DNA of 64,000 nt from Actinobacillus arthritidis (lineage in GTDB: Bacteria > Pseudomonadota > Gammaproteobacteria > Enterobacterales > Pasteurellaceae), in the NCBI RefSeq assembly GCF_029774155.1, contig NZ_CP103833.1, positions 744,001 to 808,000 of the forward strand, in the 5' to 3' direction. Under the pieces are notes generated by a model. It worked only from the letters and a program-made list of their open reading frames with translations. It was not told where the DNA came from and searched no databases. Within the stretch, counting starts at the first letter, position 1, and each line of letters opens with the position of its first letter. Made by a program: the position numbers and the translations under genes. This document shows positions 1 through 10,427 of this stretch, one piece after another.

Positions 1-253
1 CAACTTCAGATGTCGGACGATTAAAAAAATTATCGTTAAAATAATGAATTAAATACTTAGTAAGAAATGCTTGAAACCCGAATGACACAACTCGGTTCAA
101 ATAAGGGGCTTGCTTATTACTACGAGGAGTAAAAGTGCTATAAATAATTTGTGTATTTTCTGGATATTGGATTCGATGTGACGTTTTGTAAAAGTCGCAT
201 AATAAGGACGGAATTGCACTCGATCTTTGATATTTGTTTAATAAACTACACAT
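1..253 (-). CDS. nadV: Nicotinamide phosphoribosyltransferase, N-terminal part (cut by window edge)
   Basis: Only the first 84 codons lie in the window. The reading MCSLLNKYQRSSAIPSLLCD, followed by FYKTSHRIQYP and YSTFTPRSN, matches my recollection of the N-terminus of Haemophilus ducreyi NadV. That enzyme joins nicotinamide and PRPP to make NMN and so frees Pasteurellaceae from an external NAD requirement. The ATG at 253 has an AAGG ribosome site seven bases upstream. An ATTTTA-AAC-TAAAAT inverted repeat lies just upstream, at about 269-283, and could be an operator. The family assignment is from memory of the N-terminus; the catalytic part is outside the window. Confidence 0.8.
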   Translation of the reverse strand, partial: MCSLLNKYQRSSAIPSLLCDFYKTSHRIQYPENTQIIYSTFTPRSNKQAPYLNRVVSFGFQAFLTKYLIHYFNDNFFNRPTSEV

Positions 254-616
254 AATACTACCTTAATCTATTTTAAACTAAAATAAAGTCTACCATATGC
301 AACAAGTAAATAATAAGGATTTATTTCATTTCTATAACCATATGTACAGATAACAACAAATTTGTAATATATATTAACCAATATGCATTTGGTGATCTTA
401 TATGTAACTCGCATATAGAGTTAATATTAACTAGTATAAAAAGTCGCAAATTTCTGTACAAATTTGACCGCTTATAGATAGTATTAAAATTAAACAGAAT
501 AGCACCAGATATACTATCAAAGTCACAATTATTTTACATTCGCATAATGTAGATTATGTTAAATAGAAAGTTGTTTATATATTTAGGAATATTAGCTTGT
601 GCTACTTTCTTTATTC

Positions 617-741
617 AACCACAGAACACACGGAATACACAGAAAGCTTATATACAATATCCTTTAGATTATTGCTAAAACTATATAGTGTATTGGAAAC
701 ATACCTTCTTTCTTTCCGTGTACTCTGTGTATTCCGTGGTT
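617..741. repeat. Inverted repeat of the AACCACGGAATACACAGA family
   Basis: The left arm (617-646) and right arm (712-741) are inverted relatives about 30 bases long, both built from permuted AACCAC, GGAATACACAG and GGAAAG blocks. The arms enclose about 65 AT-rich bases. Related copies occur at 15304-15458, so this is a dispersed family. It could fold into a long hairpin; no coding potential is seen. Confidence 0.65.
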
Positions 742-750
742 AATATGTCA

Positions 751-792
751 TAAAAAAACAAAACCCCAATAGTTTTTACCATTGGGGCTTTT
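751..792 (-). terminator. Rho-independent terminator of the porin gene
   Basis: On the minus strand, a stem of AAGCCCCAAT and ATTGGGGTTT with a loop of about 10 bases is followed by a T-rich tract. It lies 30 bases past the porin stop codon. Confidence 0.85.
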
Positions 793-821
793 AGCTATTA
801 ACTTAAGCTATTGGCAACAAA

Positions 822-1920
822 TTACCAGTAAACACGCATACCCACACCGATAGCTTTGTCTTTTGCTTTACCAACATAGTTACCTTGAACATCATATGCT
901 TTAGTCTGAACATATTTACCTTCAACATAAGCTACAACTTGTTTATGTAATTTATAATCCGTACCTAATAAGAAACCATGAGATTTAGCTTTGTTGATAT
1001 TTGTAAAATAATCACTTACTTTATCTGAAGTTTGATCATTATCAGCTTCTACACGCTCATATAAGTAGTTACCGTAGATACGTGATTTAGGTGTTACTTG
1101 GTATTGGAAACCCGGTGCTACGTAGAAACCTTTAACACGTTCTGTACCATCTTTCTCATATTTGTAACCAAAGTCACCCACTAATTTTAAGTCTGCGATA
1201 GTGTAACCTACTGCAAATTCATAACCATCTTGATAATGTTTATGGCTTGCTCCTGTAACATAGTTTGCACGACCCACACCACCTTCTAAGTTTAAGGTAT
1301 GACCATTCGCTAACTGAGTTTCATAGACAGCACCGAAACCGTATGCATTTTTAAGTTCGTTTACTAATACTTCACCTGTCTGCATCACGTTTTTCAGCGA
1401 AGTTATAGTTTGCACCAAGTTGTAAACCTTCGATACCTTTATAATCGTAACGAATTACAGAGTTACCTGATGTTGCGATATAACTAGGCACAATACCATA
1501 GTACATATCGTCTGTTTGACCGTAATCATCAGCGATTGTTAATTGACGACCGAATGTTACGTCACCATATTGTTTGCTACCTAAACCGATGTAAGCACGT
1601 TTTGCGTATAAATCACCGAAATTATCTGTGCCGGTATCTTTAAAACGAATTTCTAAACGACCTAACGCATAGAAATCATTACCTAAATCATGATTTACAC
1701 GTACACCAAAACGTGAACTTGCATTTTTTAGGTTAGTATGTGAATTTTTCTTAGCTGTACGATGACCAGCCGGATCTTGTGTTTTGTTACTTTCTTGAGC
1801 AACAATTAAACGTAAAGAACCGTCAACTTGTACTTTAGTACCTTCTGCGTCATATACGGTTACCGCTGAAGCTGATGCCGCGAATGCTGTTACTGCTAAT
1901 GCAACTAGAGTTTTTTTCAT
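822..1920 (-). CDS. OmpP2-like general porin (reading frame broken near 1376-1400)
   Basis: An outer-membrane diffusion porin. It starts at ATG 1920 behind AAGGTG, with a signal peptide MKKTLVALAVTAFAASASA. The mature part begins with typical porin strands (VTVYDAEGTKVQVDGSLRL), has FGRQLTIADDYG in the middle, and ends in the aromatic VYW expected for BAM-assembled barrels. The reading frame stops at 1372, but the next frame continues the porin without loss (GEVLVNELKNAYGFGAVY). Removing one base near 1376-1378 joins them, giving about 365 residues. It has its own terminator. The break is probably a sequence error, but porin inactivation cannot be excluded. Confidence 0.85.
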
Positions 1921-2390
1921 AATGTTCACCTTAATTTTTAATTTTAAGTTTATTTAAAACTACTCTCGATAAGGTGTAAGAGTAATTTTCCAAAACTGAC
2001 ATTTACTGTATGAAAGTTTAAGTAAATGTAGATTGCGAACGCATAATGGCAAAATCACCTATTTATGTCAATAGGGGCTTATTGTTATAGTAGTCAAGTG
2101 AATAAACCATTTAAAAACAACGAGTTACTAAAAAACGCAGAGGATTTTCTCTAAATTAGCCATTAAAAAGGAGAAAAAATTCATTTTTGGCATTTATGTA
2201 ACTCATTGAATTTTAATGATATTTTGTTTCGTTATTGATATTTGTTAAATTTGCAAAAAGTTCATTTTTTTTGTGATAGTTGTCACATTTTTAAAAAAAT
2301 CTTAATTTTCAGTTGTTTTTTTGAACGAAAACAAAAGATTACAATCTAAATAAAATCGTTTTATAATAGTAAAAAATACAAAAAATCGTT
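1921..2390. other. Divergent promoter region between porin and priC
   Basis: This very AT-rich stretch of 470 bases lies between divergently transcribed genes and must hold both promoters. The only site I can name is a perfect CRP box at 2272-2287. Several A/T runs could serve as UP elements for the strongly expressed porin. No RNA gene or ORF is convincing. Confidence 0.5.
2272..2287. promoter_or_regulatory. CRP-binding site
   Basis: TGTGA-TAGTTG-TCACA is a perfect palindromic match to the CRP half-sites with the standard 6-base spacer. It lies about 105 bases upstream of priC and 350 upstream of the porin start. Which gene it controls is not clear from the sequence. Confidence 0.65.
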
Positions 2391-2915
2391 ATGAAATACC
2401 AAGAATTCTTCCACATTATTCAGCAAAAGTTACAACATTTTGCTGATCTTAAAGATAAAAAAATTACAATTACAGAGAATCTTTTCTCTAAAAACACACA
2501 AACAATTTCACGTTTTATTATTGAAATTGAACATACTGCTCTCTTGCTTTCACAACAAACATCCAAAGAATATGCCGATGTTTATGCCTCGAAACTATTT
2601 AAACAGTTTGAGGCTTTAGATAAAGCTATTCGATCTTTGAAACAGATTGAGTTTGTTGCTAAAAAACATTTTCTCTCTTCATTTTCTTTCCCAAAAAATA
2701 TTCATTCACTTCCAGAAAATAGAAGGTTAACTGAATATCGTAAAGCACTAAGAGCATTAAATGACAAAATTAGCTGGTTAATTGAATGTAGCTATGAAGC
2801 AAATGAAGTAGAAAGGCTATATCTTCAACAACAAATATTAGAAACCGAATATAGGAAATCTAAATGTTTGGAAGCGATTGAGGGATTAGAAGAGAAATTA
2901 TCTTTTATAAAATAA
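2391..2915 (+). CDS. priC: Primosomal replication protein N'' (PriC)
   Basis: PriC helps reload DnaB helicase at abandoned replication forks. The 174-residue basic, helical protein has the family signature RRLTEYRKALRALNDKI in the second half and ends with a helix containing RKSKCLEAIEGLEEKL. Its length matches the usual 170-180 residues. The ribosome site before ATG 2391 is weak. It is a single-gene unit, divergent from the porin and closed by the hairpin at 2920-2945, which it shares with galU. Confidence 0.85.
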   Translation: MKYQEFFHIIQQKLQHFADLKDKKITITENLFSKNTQTISRFIIEIEHTALLLSQQTSKEYADVYASKLFKQFEALDKAIRSLKQIEFVAKKHFLSSFSFPKNIHSLPENRRLTEYRKALRALNDKISWLIECSYEANEVERLYLQQQILETEYRKSKCLEAIEGLEEKLSFIK

Positions 2916-2919
2916 ACGA

Positions 2920-2945
2920 AAAAAGGACGTATCACTACGTCCTTA
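2920..2945. terminator. Bidirectional terminator between priC and galU
   Basis: Arms AAGGACGTA and TACGTCCTT flank a TCAC loop, with A-rich and T-rich sides. It lies between two convergent genes and can end both transcripts. Confidence 0.8.
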
Positions 2946-2961
2946 TCTCTATTTTTAAGCT

Positions 2962-3849
2962 TTAAAGCGTTTTAGCTAATTGCTTAATAAAATCTTTAAA
3001 TTCGTTGCCAAATTTATTGTGGCGTAAGCTATATTCAGTAAATGCTTGCATATAACCTAATTTATCACCGCAGTCAAAAGTACGACCGGTCATATGGAAT
3101 GCTTCTACAGTTTCTTGTTCAATTAACATATCAATCGCATCCGTTAATTGGATTTCATCACCTACACCTATTGGTGTTTTTTCAAGTAGGTCCCAAATGT
3201 TTGCAGAGAACACGTAGCGACCAACAACAGCTAGATTAGACGGTGCTTCTTCCACACTTGGTTTTTCTACCATTTTCACAATTTTAGCGGTTTCACCTGC
3301 CGGAATATCAACACCTGCACAATCTGCAACACCATAGCTACTTACGTCTTCTTTTGGTACCGGTGCAACCATAATTTGGCTGTGTTTCGTTTCATTAAAA
3401 CGTTTAATCATCGCCGCAAGATTTTCAGTTTTCTGATCTGCGGTAAAGTCCGCTAAAATCACATCAGGAAGCACAACAGCAAACGGCTCATTACCTACTA
3501 CTGCTCTACCACATAATACCGCATGACCTAAACCTTTTGCTTGACCTTGACGGACGTGCATTAAGGTAACATCTTTTGGCACAATTGAACGTACTTCATC
3601 AAGTAATTGACGTTTAACACGTTTTTCAAGCATTGTTTCTAATTCGAAAGAAGTATCAAAATGGTTTTCAATCGCATTCTTTGAAGAATGGGTAACTAAT
3701 ACGATTTCTTTAATACCGGCAACAACACATTCATTCACGATATATTGAATTAATGGCTTATCTGCAATCGTTAACATTTCCTTTGGAATTGCTTTCGTCG
3801 CAGGTAACATACGAGTACCAAGACCCGCTACTGGAATAATAACTTTCAT
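2962..3849 (-). CDS. galU: UTP-glucose-1-phosphate uridylyltransferase
   Basis: Makes UDP-glucose from UTP and glucose-1-phosphate for capsule, LPS and galactose metabolism in the cytoplasm. The 295-residue sequence opens with the nucleotidyltransferase loop [20 protein letters not shown], followed by [16 protein letters not shown], and has VLPDVILAD and VEKP motifs as in GalU. AAGGATT precedes the ATG. It lies 100 bases downstream of the phosphomannomutase gene on the same strand; a weak GC hairpin at 3900-3926 separates them, so joint transcription is possible but not certain. Confidence 0.95.
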   Translation of the reverse strand: MKVIIPVAGLGTRMLPATKAIPKEMLTIADKPLIQYIVNECVVAGIKEIVLVTHSSKNAIENHFDTSFELETMLEKRVKRQLLDEVRSIVPKDVTLMHVRQGQAKGLGHAVLCGRAVVGNEPFAVVLPDVILADFTADQKTENLAAMIKRFNETKHSQIMVAPVPKEDVSSYGVADCAGVDIPAGETAKIVKMVEKPSVEEAPSNLAVVGRYVFSANIWDLLEKTPIGVGDEIQLTDAIDMLIEQETVEAFHMTGRTFDCGDKLGYMQAFTEYSLRHNKFGNEFKDFIKQLAKTL

Positions 3850-3948
3850 TGATAATCCTTACTTAATGATAAAAATAATATGACTTTCATCATATCTAAT
3901 AAAACCGCCTACAAAGTAAGCGGTTACATTTAAACTGAATTTTACCGG

Positions 3949-5308
3949 CTACTGACGAAGCAACGCAAGAATTTCATCTGTTTTTTCTTGCATTAGTTGT
4001 CTATTACCACGTGTTTCTAAATTTAGACGTACAACAGGCTCAGTATTTGAACTACGTAAATTAAAACGCCAGTTCTCAAACTCAACGCTGATACCATCTA
4101 ATGTTTCAACTTTACCGTCTTTATAAGCTTCTTTTACACGTTCAATCGCCGCTTTCGCATCAGTTAATTTGCTGTTAATTTCGCCCGGTGATGGGAATTT
4201 ATCTAAACGAGCTCCCACTAATTCACTAAGTGATTTACCTGTTGTACAGAGTAACTCTAAGGTTAATAGCCAAGGGATCATACCACTATCGCAATAGAAG
4301 AAGTCACGGAAATAGTGGTGAGCTGACATTTCACCGCCGTAAATCGCATCTACTGCACGCATTTTTTCTTTAATAAATGAGTGACCTGATTTTGACATTA
4401 CCGCTTCACCACCGGCTTCTGCTACTAATTCTTCGGTATTCCAAATTAAGCGAGGGTCATAAATGATTTTCGCCCCTTTATTTTTAGCTAAGAATGCTTG
4501 CGATAATAAACCGACAACGTAATAACCCTCAATAAACCCACCTTTTTCATCGAAGAAGAAACAGCGGTCAAAGTCACCGTCAAAGGCAATGCCGGCATCA
4601 GCATTATGTGCTAACACAGCTTTGATGGAATCTTCACGGTTTTCGTGCAAAAGTGGGTTAGGAATACCATTAGGGAAATTACCATCTGGGTTGTTATGTA
4701 CTTTAACAAACTCAACCGGAACATTATTCGCTTTAAATTGTGCTTCAATCGCATCAATAATATGCCCTGTTTGCACCATTACCGGAATTAATGACAAGTT
4801 TTTTCGGAGTAAGTTTAGAAATATCAATATAAGAGAGCAAATGTTCTACATATTCTCCCTGTACGCTTTTTTGTGTATAAGTACCACGTTGTGTTACTGC
4901 CGGGAAATTATTCTCTTCCGCTAAACGTTGAATATCGGCTAAACCGGTATCTGCACTAATTGGGCGAGAACCCTCACGTACTAATTTCATACCGTTGTAA
5001 TCCATCGGGTTATGGCTTGCCGTTACTTGGATACCACCGTCCGTACCGAGGAATGAGGTGGCGAAATAAACTTCTTCCGTACCGGTAAGTCCTAAATCAA
5101 TAACATTTACACCAGAATCCAATAAACCGTTAGTGACTGCACTTTTTAATTCATTACTGGTTAAACGCACATCGCCGCCGACAACAATGCTTTTTGGTTT
5201 TAGAAATTGTCCGAATGCACGCCCAATGCGATATGCAATATCTGTATTTAATTCAGTGCCTAATTGACCACGAATATCATAGGCTTTAAAACAAGTGAGT
5301 TTACTCAT
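3949..5308 (-). CDS. Phosphomannomutase / phosphoglucomutase (reading frame broken near 4770)
   Basis: Alpha-D-phosphohexomutase of the ManB/CpsG type, interconverting hexose 6- and 1-phosphates for sugar-nucleotide synthesis, which suits the adjacent galU. The N-terminal part has FKAYDIRG, the active-site phosphoserine loop [11 protein letters not shown] and the sugar-specificity region. The frame ends after INSGNGA, while the adjacent frame continues with [12 protein letters not shown], the metal-binding [19 protein letters not shown] and [12 protein letters not shown]. Removing one T from the TTT run at 4770-4772 restores a protein of about 453 residues. I judge the break to be a base-call error. 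Confidence 0.88.
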
Positions 5309-5341
5309 AGATTAGTCCTTAACTATATGGTAGATAAATAA

Positions 5342-5536
5342 TTATTCCTGTTTTGCAACAGCAGTATCTTCGGCCAATGCTTTAATACGTTGGTAAATTT
5401 CTTCACGATGGACAGAAATTTCTTTAGGTGCTTTGACCCCTAATTTAACTTGATTTCCTCTTACGCTGAGTACGGTAATTTCAACATTATCGCCTATTAG
5501 TAAACTTTCCCCGATTTTACGAGTGAGTATAAGCAT
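5342..5536 (-). CDS. csrA: Carbon storage regulator CsrA
   Basis: Small homodimeric RNA-binding protein that represses or stabilises target mRNAs by covering GGA motifs. The start [16 protein letters not shown] at 5536 has a near-ideal GGGAGG ribosome site, so upstream in-frame extension is not used. Sequence features are [24 protein letters not shown], with the conserved RNA-contact arginine in VHREE. Its 64 residues are close to the usual 61. It follows alaS by 88 bases, the classic alaS-csrA order of gammaproteobacteria. Confidence 0.96.
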   Translation of the reverse strand: MLILTRKIGESLLIGDNVEITVLSVRGNQVKLGVKAPKEISVHREEIYQRIKALAEDTAVAKQE

Positions 5537-5624
5537 ATTAACCTCCCGAGCTAAAAGTGCCATATCAAATTTAAATAACACTTTTATGGTGAGGCCAATC
5601 ATTGACCTCACAATTTATCCATTA

Positions 5625-8249
5625 TTAAAGTTTTGCTTGAATCCATTCATTCGCAAATTTAAGTGCTGTTTCTAAGTTTTGTGGCTCGGAACCTCCCGCC
5701 ATTGCCATATCCGGGCGACCGCCACCTTTACCACCAACTTGTTGTGCCAGAACGCCTACAAGTTCTCCGGCATTAACTTTAGCTGTCAAATCTTTAGTCA
5801 CGCCGACAATGAGGTTTACTTTATCATCTGCGACTGTACCGAATACGACTACTGCACTTTCGAGTTGGTTTTTCAAATCATCAACCATTGTGCGTAACGC
5901 TTTGGTTTCAACGCCTTCAAGACGTTGAATAACGACATTTACACCATTAATGTTTTGTGCTTGTTTCGCAATTTCAGAACCAGCTTGGGCGACCATTTTT
6001 GCTTTGAATTGTTCGAGTTCTTTCTCTACTTTTTTATGTTTTTCTTGCGACTGTTGAATTTTTTCAACTAAATTGGTGCTATCTGCTTTTAATAATTCGG
6101 CAGACTGGTGCATAACTTGCTGTTGTGATTGTAACCAGTTAATCGCATTTTCAGCCGTTACCGCTTCAACACGACGCACGCCTGCGACAACCGCACCCTC
6201 TGAGATTAATTTGAATAAACCAATCTCGCCTGTGTGCTGAACGTGTGTACCACCACATAATTCAATCGAAAATTCTGTCATACCAACTACACGAACCACA
6301 TCGCCGTATTTTTCGCCGAATAATGCCATTGCACCTTTTTTCTTCGCCGATTCAATATCCATTGATTCAATAGTTACTTGAATATTTTCACGAATCTTAC
6401 GGTTTACAATTCGTTCAATCTGTTCTAATTGTGCTTTTGTGATAGCCTCCGGTTGGGAGAAGTCAAAACGTAAAACATTTTCAGAAACTAATGAACCTTT
6501 TTGTGCTACATGTTCGCCTAATACTTCACGTAATGCAGAATGTAGTAAGTGCGTTGCACTGTGATTTGCGGTAATCGCTTGACGACGAGTTGCATCAACT
6601 GATGCAGTCACTTTATCGCCAATAGATAAATTACCTGAAGTTAATTGACCGATATGACCAAATACTTGACCGTATTTTTGGGTGTCATTTACGTTGAAAT
6701 TGCAAATTTCACTTGAAATTAGACCGCTATCCCCTACTTGTCCACCCATTTCCGCATAGAATGGTGTTTGATCAAGGATAATCACCGCAGATTCGCCTGA
6801 TTGAATCGTATCAACCGCTTTACCGTTGCTAAATAAACCAACTACGTTTGATTGTGCTTCTAATTTATCGTAACCAATAAAGTTAGTTTGACCGTCAACT
6901 TTAATCACATTGTTATAATCAGTTCCAAAGTTACTGCTTGCTTTAGCACGCTCACGCTGTGCGGTCATTTCCGCCTCAAAGCCTGCTTCGTCAATGGTGA
7001 TATTACGTTCACGACACACATCGCCGGTTAAATCGAGTGGGAAGCCGTAAGTATCATAAAGTTTAAAGGCAACTTCACCGGAAAGCGTATTATTTTCAAC
7101 TTTAGTTAACGCATCTTCCAATAGTGCTAAACCACGTTCGAGCGTACGAGCAAACTGCTCTTCTTCCGCTTTTAACGTTTTTTGAATATGTGCTTGTTTC
7201 TGAGTTAAAATTTCGCCAGCATGACCCATTACGGTTGCCAATGTCGGGACTAATTTATAGAAGAATGCTTCTTTTGCACCTAAAAGGTTGCCATGACGTA
7301 CTGCACGACGAATAATACGGCGTAACACATAACCACGACCTTCATTTGAAGGCACAACACCATCAGCAATTATATATGAACATGCACGAATATGGTCTGC
7401 CACAACACGTAAGGATTTATTATCTAAATCGCTAACATTCAATAAGCCTGCAACTTCTTTAATTAAAGTTTGGAAAATGTCTGTTTCGTAGTTTGAGTTT
7501 ACGTGTTGCATTACTGCCGTCATACGCTCTAAACCCATACCCGTATCTACTGATGGTTTCGGTAATTTTTCCATTGTGCCGTCTGCTTGACGGTTAAATT
7601 GCATGAATACGATATTCCATACTTCGATATAACGGTCACCGTCTTCTTCCGGACTACCCGGTAAGCCACCCCAGAATGTATCACCGTGGTCATAAAAGAT
7701 TTCAGTACAAGGACCGCACGGACCGGTATCGCCCATTGCCCAGAAGTTATCCGAAGCATAAGGTGCACCTTTATTATCGCCAATACGAATAATATGATCG
7801 GTCGGCACGCCTACAATTTTGTTCCAAATGTCATAGGCTTCATCATCTGTTTCATAAACAGTAACGTATAATTTTTCTTTAGGAAGTCCAAGCCATTGCG
7901 GAGAGGTTAAGTATTCCCAGCCAAATTGAATCGCATCTTGTTTGAAATAGTCACCGAAACTGAAGTTACCCATCATTTCAAAGAAAGTATGGTGGCGAGC
8001 GGTATAACCTACGTTTTCTAGGTCATTATGTTTACCGCCGGCACGTACACAGCGTTGTGCTGTCGTTGCTCTTGTGTATGGGCGTTTTTCTAAGCCAAGG
8101 AATACATCTTTAAATTGGTTCATTCCGGCATTAGTGAATAATAAGGTAGGGTCATTTTCAGGTACTAATGAGCTACTTGGTACAACGGTATGTCCTTTAC
8201 TGTGGAAGAAATCCAAGAAAGATTGTCTGATTTCTGAAGTCGTTTTCAT
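5625..8249 (-). CDS. alaS: Alanyl-tRNA synthetase
   Basis: Charges tRNA-Ala and edits mischarged Ser/Gly. The 874-residue protein contains the class II catalytic core at the N-terminus ([21 protein letters not shown], then [13 protein letters not shown]), the editing domain with [16 protein letters not shown] and the zinc-site CGGTHV, and the C-terminal C-Ala region ending [15 protein letters not shown]. Length and all motifs are intact with no frame break. Transcription continues to csrA. Confidence 0.97.
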   Translation of the reverse strand: MKTTSEIRQSFLDFFHSKGHTVVPSSSLVPENDPTLLFTNAGMNQFKDVFLGLEKRPYTRATTAQRCVRAGGKHNDLENVGYTARHHTFFEMMGNFSFGDYFKQDAIQFGWEYLTSPQWLGLPKEKLYVTVYETDDEAYDIWNKIVGVPTDHIIRIGDNKGAPYASDNFWAMGDTGPCGPCTEIFYDHGDTFWGGLPGSPEEDGDRYIEVWNIVFMQFNRQADGTMEKLPKPSVDTGMGLERMTAVMQHVNSNYETDIFQTLIKEVAGLLNVSDLDNKSLRVVADHIRACSYIIADGVVPSNEGRGYVLRRIIRRAVRHGNLLGAKEAFFYKLVPTLATVMGHAGEILTQKQAHIQKTLKAEEEQFARTLERGLALLEDALTKVENNTLSGEVAFKLYDTYGFPLDLTGDVCRERNITIDEAGFEAEMTAQRERAKASSNFGTDYNNVIKVDGQTNFIGYDKLEAQSNVVGLFSNGKAVDTIQSGESAVIILDQTPFYAEMGGQVGDSGLISSEICNFNVNDTQKYGQVFGHIGQLTSGNLSIGDKVTASVDATRRQAITANHSATHLLHSALREVLGEHVAQKGSLVSENVLRFDFSQPEAITKAQLEQIERIVNRKIRENIQVTIESMDIESAKKKGAMALFGEKYGDVVRVVGMTEFSIELCGGTHVQHTGEIGLFKLISEGAVVAGVRRVEAVTAENAINWLQSQQQVMHQSAELLKADSTNLVEKIQQSQEKHKKVEKELEQFKAKMVAQAGSEIAKQAQNINGVNVVIQRLEGVETKALRTMVDDLKNQLESAVVVFGTVADDKVNLIVGVTKDLTAKVNAGELVGVLAQQVGGKGGGRPDMAMAGGSEPQNLETALKFANEWIQAKL

Positions 8250-8387
8250 TTAAATAACACTCTAAAAATTAAAATAAAATGGTTGGTTATATATGTGTAG
8301 CTATTCTACACGTTTTTCATTCCTTTGCTAATTGACAACCGTGTTTTTACCCAAAAACTTTTTATATTTACTATAATTTATTAAAAA

Positions 8388-8427
8388 ATAACCGCTTGAA
8401 AGTTTATACAACCTTCAAGCGGTTATT
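8388..8427. terminator. Inverted uptake-signal hairpin / terminator
   Basis: AATAACCGCTTGAA and TTCAAGCGGTTATT face each other around a short loop. The arms contain the AAGCGGT core of the DNA uptake signal. Located between uspA and alaS on the minus strand, it probably ends uspA transcription. Confidence 0.75.
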
Positions 8428-8471
8428 GAGAAGTCCAAATTTTATGGATGTAAAAATATGTCTTTTACAAC

Positions 8472-8897
8472 TTATTCATCAGCAAGTGGAACAACTAACA
8501 TATCAACTGTAACATTATTCATCACCTGTCTGGTTGATGACATAAATTTACTCCAGAAATCTTGATGATGACCGGTAATGAGTAAATCAATTTTATGTTT
8601 ATCTACCGCTTCTTCTAATACTTGGCTAAAATCACCTGTACCATTTAGACGTTCTGACACCGGATAATTCACTTTAGCAGATAATTCATCCAATGCTTTG
8701 GTTGTTTCTTCAATGACGCTATCTTGTACGGAAGACATATTGATATCAATTAAGCCGGTATAAAGATCAGAAAAATTCACATCTACGTGGATAAGAGAAA
8801 GTTTTGCACCGCATTTTTCCGCTAATTCTGCACCTTTACGAAGTAAAACGAGGCTTTCTTCAGAGAGATCAACCGCAACTAAAATATGTTTGTACAT
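8472..8897 (-). CDS. uspA: Universal stress protein A
   Basis: Cytoplasmic Usp-fold protein of 141 residues starting [16 protein letters not shown] at ATG 8897, chosen because AAGGAG lies directly upstream; the longer in-frame extension has no such site. It ends MLVVPLADE. The ATP-binding G-2x-G-9x-G(S/T) motif is not seen (the region reads [16 protein letters not shown]), which fits the non-nucleotide-binding UspA class. It is a monocistronic unit. Its molecular role in stress survival is not well defined in the family. Confidence 0.9.
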   Translation of the reverse strand: MYKHILVAVDLSEESLVLLRKGAELAEKCGAKLSLIHVDVNFSDLYTGLIDINMSSVQDSVIEETTKALDELSAKVNYPVSERLNGTGDFSQVLEEAVDKHKIDLLITGHHQDFWSKFMSSTRQVMNNVTVDMLVVPLADE

Positions 8898-9158
8898 AAT
8901 AGACTCCTTATTTGTCTGTCTAACTGTTATCCTTGTTATAAATACTAGCATATTCTTTCCAATTAAAGTTTGAGCTAGATCTCATTTTTGAAAAAATATT
9001 TTAACGGTTGAAGTTTTATTTAATTTGGAGCATATGAGTTGCCGATTGAAAATAACTTTTTAAGGTTAAATAAATAGATTCTCGTCTTTATTCTCTCAAA
9101 AAATGATGTTAAAATTTGCGTGAAATCAAATTTTACCTATTAAAAGACGGTAGTTCTT

Positions 9159-9926
9159 ATGAAAATTGTATCGGACGTGAAACAAACAGGACGTACAGCT
9201 TGTACTATCCATTGTCAAAATTGCAGTATTAGTCAACTTTGTTTGCCTTTTACTTTAAGTGAACATGAATTAACTCAGCTGGATAATATTATCGAACGTA
9301 AAAAACCGGTTCAAAAATCGCAAATTATTTTCCAATCTGGTGATGAACTCCGTTCTATCTATGCGATTCGTTCAGGTACAATTAAAAGTTATACGATTAG
9401 TGAAAGTGGTGAAGAACAGATTACAGCTTTCCACTTACCAGGCGACTTAGTTGGCTTTGACGCCATTACTAATATGAAACACGTGGGTTTTGCTCAAGCA
9501 CTTGAAACCTCAATGATATGCGAAATTCCATTTGATATTCTTGATGATCTTGCAGGTAAAATGCCTAAAATTCGTCATCAAATTATGCGTTTGATGAGCA
9601 ATGAAATTAAAAGTGATCAAGAAATGATTCTGTTACTCTCCAAAATGAGTGCAGAAGAAAAACTGGTCGCTTTTTTACATAATTTATCACAACGTTATGC
9701 AGAACGTGGTTTCTCAGCTCGTGAGTTTCGTTTAACCATGACTCGTGGCGATATCGGTAACTATTTAGGCTTAACGATTGAAACAATCAGTCGTTTATTA
9801 GGTCGTTTCCAAAAAAGCGGAATGATTACGGTACAAGGTAAATATATTACTATCAATCGTATGGATGAATTAACTGATATGGCTGGTGTAACTCGTTCAC
9901 AAATTCCAGTTGTTCAAACAGCATAG
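9159..9926 (+). CDS. hlyX: Anaerobic regulator FNR (HlyX)
   Basis: Oxygen-sensing Crp-family transcription factor. The 4Fe-4S ligands are visible as C19, C22, C28 and C121 ([11 protein letters not shown] and SMICEIP). The cyclic-nucleotide-like beta roll spans roughly residues 50-140, followed by a dimerisation helix and the HTH at about 195-218, with recognition residues E208, S211 and R212 (IETISRLL) that read TTGAT-N4-ATCAA. HlyX is the name of the A. pleuropneumoniae homologue, first found because it makes E. coli haemolytic. A likely target box lies upstream of torY in this window. A terminator follows. Confidence 0.95.
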   Translation: MKIVSDVKQTGRTACTIHCQNCSISQLCLPFTLSEHELTQLDNIIERKKPVQKSQIIFQSGDELRSIYAIRSGTIKSYTISESGEEQITAFHLPGDLVGFDAITNMKHVGFAQALETSMICEIPFDILDDLAGKMPKIRHQIMRLMSNEIKSDQEMILLLSKMSAEEKLVAFLHNLSQRYAERGFSAREFRLTMTRGDIGNYLGLTIETISRLLGRFQKSGMITVQGKYITINRMDELTDMAGVTRSQIPVVQTA

Positions 9927-9937
9927 TCTATTCAAAC

Positions 9938-9970
9938 AAAAGCCACAATTTAATTGATTGTGGCTTTTTC
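9938..9970 (+). terminator. Terminator of hlyX
   Basis: Arms AAAGCCACAAT and ATTGTGGCTTTTT follow the hlyX stop at once, with a T run on the plus strand. Confidence 0.85.
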
Positions 9971-10010
9971 GTATTCTCAATTCAGTAAATTATTCTGAAA
10001 ATTTGACCGC

Positions 10011-10427
10011 TTACTTAACCAGTTTTAAGTGGCCAGCTTTTTTCTTTGTCGTCTTAGGTTTCTCTTCAACTGTTTGAATCGATTCGCTTCTTTCAAGGTA
10101 AGCCTGTTCACTATAATACGCTTCATCTTGAAACATTACCCCATCACCGGTTTCTTGTGCATAAATCGCTTCTGTTGCACCAAAAGGAATATAAAGATTC
10201 CTTAACATCCCTTGGAATCTTGCACTAAAACTAATATAGTCATCATTTACCACATATTGTCCGATTGAGCGAGGTGCAATGTTTAAAATAATCTTACCAT
10301 CACGCACATACTCAACTGGCACATCAACATCAGGATACTCGGCATTTACCAATAAATACGGTGTATTGTCATTATCAATAATCCAATTATAGTAAGCGTG
10401 ATATAGATATGGTCGTAATGGCTTCAT
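10011..10427 (-). CDS. sspB: Stringent starvation protein B (ClpXP adaptor)
   Basis: Adaptor that tethers ssrA-tagged peptides to ClpXP. The N-terminal substrate-binding domain (about residues 1-110) starts MKPLRPYLYHAYYNWIIDN. It is followed by a charged flexible linker (VEEKPKTTKKK) and the C-terminal ClpX-docking tail GHLKLVK. The start codon overlaps the sspA stop (TAATG), indicating translational coupling in an sspA-sspB operon. Confidence 0.95.
   Translation of the reverse strand: MKPLRPYLYHAYYNWIIDNDNTPYLLVNAEYPDVDVPVEYVRDGKIILNIAPRSIGQYVVNDDYISFSARFQGMLRNLYIPFGATEAIYAQETGDGVMFQDEAYYSEQAYLERSESIQTVEEKPKTTKKKAGHLKLVK

Larger units (their letters stand above)
254..821. other. Intergenic region between nadV and the porin gene
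   Basis: This 568-base AT-rich stretch holds the nadV promoter region, an inverted repeat (617-741) and the porin terminator (751-792). A 40-codon reading frame at 556-678 has no ribosome site and runs into the repeat, so I do not call it a gene. I see no tRNA or other RNA gene here. Confidence 0.6.

Noticed and set aside
556..678. 40-codon frame with a lipoprotein-like start (LGILAC) left of the porin
   Set aside because: It has no ribosome site and its second half runs into the dispersed inverted repeat, so it is unlikely to be a gene.
2160..2180. AAAAAGGAG-like site suggesting a short ORF upstream of the porin
   Set aside because: No start codon with a sensible frame follows it on the plus strand.
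8250..8471. tRNA or small RNA between uspA and alaS
   Set aside because: Only an uptake-signal hairpin is visible; there is no cloverleaf or CCA end. I found no tRNA or rRNA anywhere in the window.
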